A stretch of DNA of 7,234 bases from Ramlibacter sp. (lineage in GTDB: Bacteria; Pseudomonadota; Gammaproteobacteria; Burkholderiales; Burkholderiaceae_C): assembly GCA_021156245.1 (NCBI GenBank), contig JAJNBO010000409.1, forward strand, positions 1 to 7,234. The letters run 5' to 3'. The notes beneath the pieces were generated by a model. It was not told the DNA's origin. It did no database searches and saw only the letters and a program-made list of their open reading frames with translations. This document shows, piece by piece, positions 6,826 to 7,234 of the stretch (positions are counted from its first letter, which is position 1; the number at the start of each line of letters is the position of its first letter). Both the position numbers and the translations under genes were made by a program.

Positions 6826-7234
6826 TGTTCTTCCTGCCGTCCGTCCATCGCCACCCGCAGTTCCGCGAAGGCATCCGCTCCAGCTCCGGCATCGCTCCCG
6901 GCATCGCCGCATGGGGGCTCATGACCGGCGTGGCCATGATCAAGTCGGGGATGAGCGTCCCGGAATCCGCGGCCATGACCTTCTGGGTGTACGCAGGCAG
7001 TTCCCAGCTGGCCGCGATCCCGCTGATCGTCGCCGGAGCCCCGGCCTGGGTGGTGTGGGCGACCGCGCTGTGCGTCAACCTGCGCTTCGTGGTGTTCAGC
7101 CTGCACCTGCGCGACTACCTGATGCACCTGCCGCGCTGGCGCCGGCTCACCAACGGGTTCCTCACCGCGGACATGAGCTACGCGCTGTTCACGCAGCGCT
7201 ACCCGCAGCCCGGCGCCGACGCGGCGGAGCGCGA
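6825..7234 (+). CDS. AzlC family permease, 3'-partial
   Basis: Start of a membrane protein of the AzlC family, the large subunit of AzlCD-type branched-chain amino acid exporters. The frame opens at ATG 6825-6827, sharing its A with the fmt stop (TGATG), and stays open to the right edge, giving 136 residues. After FREGIRSSSGIAPGIAAWG (residues 13-31) come hydrophobic segments with the family hallmarks FWVYAGSSQLAAIPLI (53-68) and a Cys-Val-Asn-Leu-Arg-Phe stretch (83-88, CVNLRF), followed by VVFSLHLRDYL. The end is cut off, so completeness and the usual small AzlD partner downstream cannot be checked. The overlap with fmt suggests co-transcription with def-fmt although the transport role is unrelated to formylation. 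The substrate is not shown by the sequence. Confidence 0.88.
   Translation, partial: MFFLPSVHRHPQFREGIRSSSGIAPGIAAWGLMTGVAMIKSGMSVPESAAMTFWVYAGSSQLAAIPLIVAGAPAWVVWATALCVNLRFVVFSLHLRDYLMHLPRWRRLTNGFLTADMSYALFTQRYPQPGADAAER

Noticed and set aside
6064..7127. - strand open frames opposite fmt and azlC
   Set aside because: Shadow frames; fmt and AzlC motifs are unmistakable on the + strand.
1..7234. Search for tRNA or rRNA genes, CRISPR arrays, insertion sequences, defence or toxin-antitoxin genes
   Set aside because: None seen by reading. Nearly all of the window is accounted for by recognised genes and short intergenic elements.

Overview
The window reads as a chromosomal segment of a high-GC betaproteobacterium, most likely Burkholderiales and probably Comamonadaceae-like. 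The reasons are strong GC bias at third codon positions, the style of the Def, Fmt, Smg and DprA proteins, and the gene order smg-dprA-lysM / def-lipoprotein-fmt-azlC. The assignment is inferred from recognition, not from a search. No phage, plasmid, CRISPR, defence or biosynthetic system was found. This is housekeeping DNA with some damaged genes and repeats.

Layout. (1) Positions 1-1826, + strand: the 3' part of a long DUF1631-type gene. Its open frame runs in from beyond the left edge through a very glycine-rich linker that includes 16 consecutive glycines. (2) Positions 1827-1931: a compact palindromic REP-like element around a central terminator hairpin, filling almost exactly the gap between two convergent stop codons. 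(3) Positions 1932-4696, - strand: lysM, dprA and smg, read in that order. smg is intact. dprA has lost about 145 bp of its Rossmann-fold core and is out of frame. The LysM gene has an apparent single-base deletion. (4) Positions 4697-4833: the divergent promoter region. (5) Positions 4834-7234, + strand: a tightly packed operon of def (peptide deformylase), a small lipoprotein with two BamE-like halves, fmt (methionyl-tRNA formyltransferase) and the start of an AzlC-type permease cut by the right edge.

How the genes work together. Fmt formylates initiator Met-tRNA and Def removes the formyl group after translation begins, so the right-hand operon holds both ends of the formyl-methionine cycle. 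In the left-hand operon, DprA normally loads RecA onto incoming single-stranded DNA during transformation, and the LysM protein is an exported, probably peptidoglycan-binding protein. Smg (DUF494) is a conserved companion of dprA with unclear function.

The points most worth a second look are the two adjacent broken genes, the REP/terminator element wedged between two stop codons, the polyglycine linker with its GGTGGA hexamer repeats, and the duplicated lipoprotein between def and fmt.
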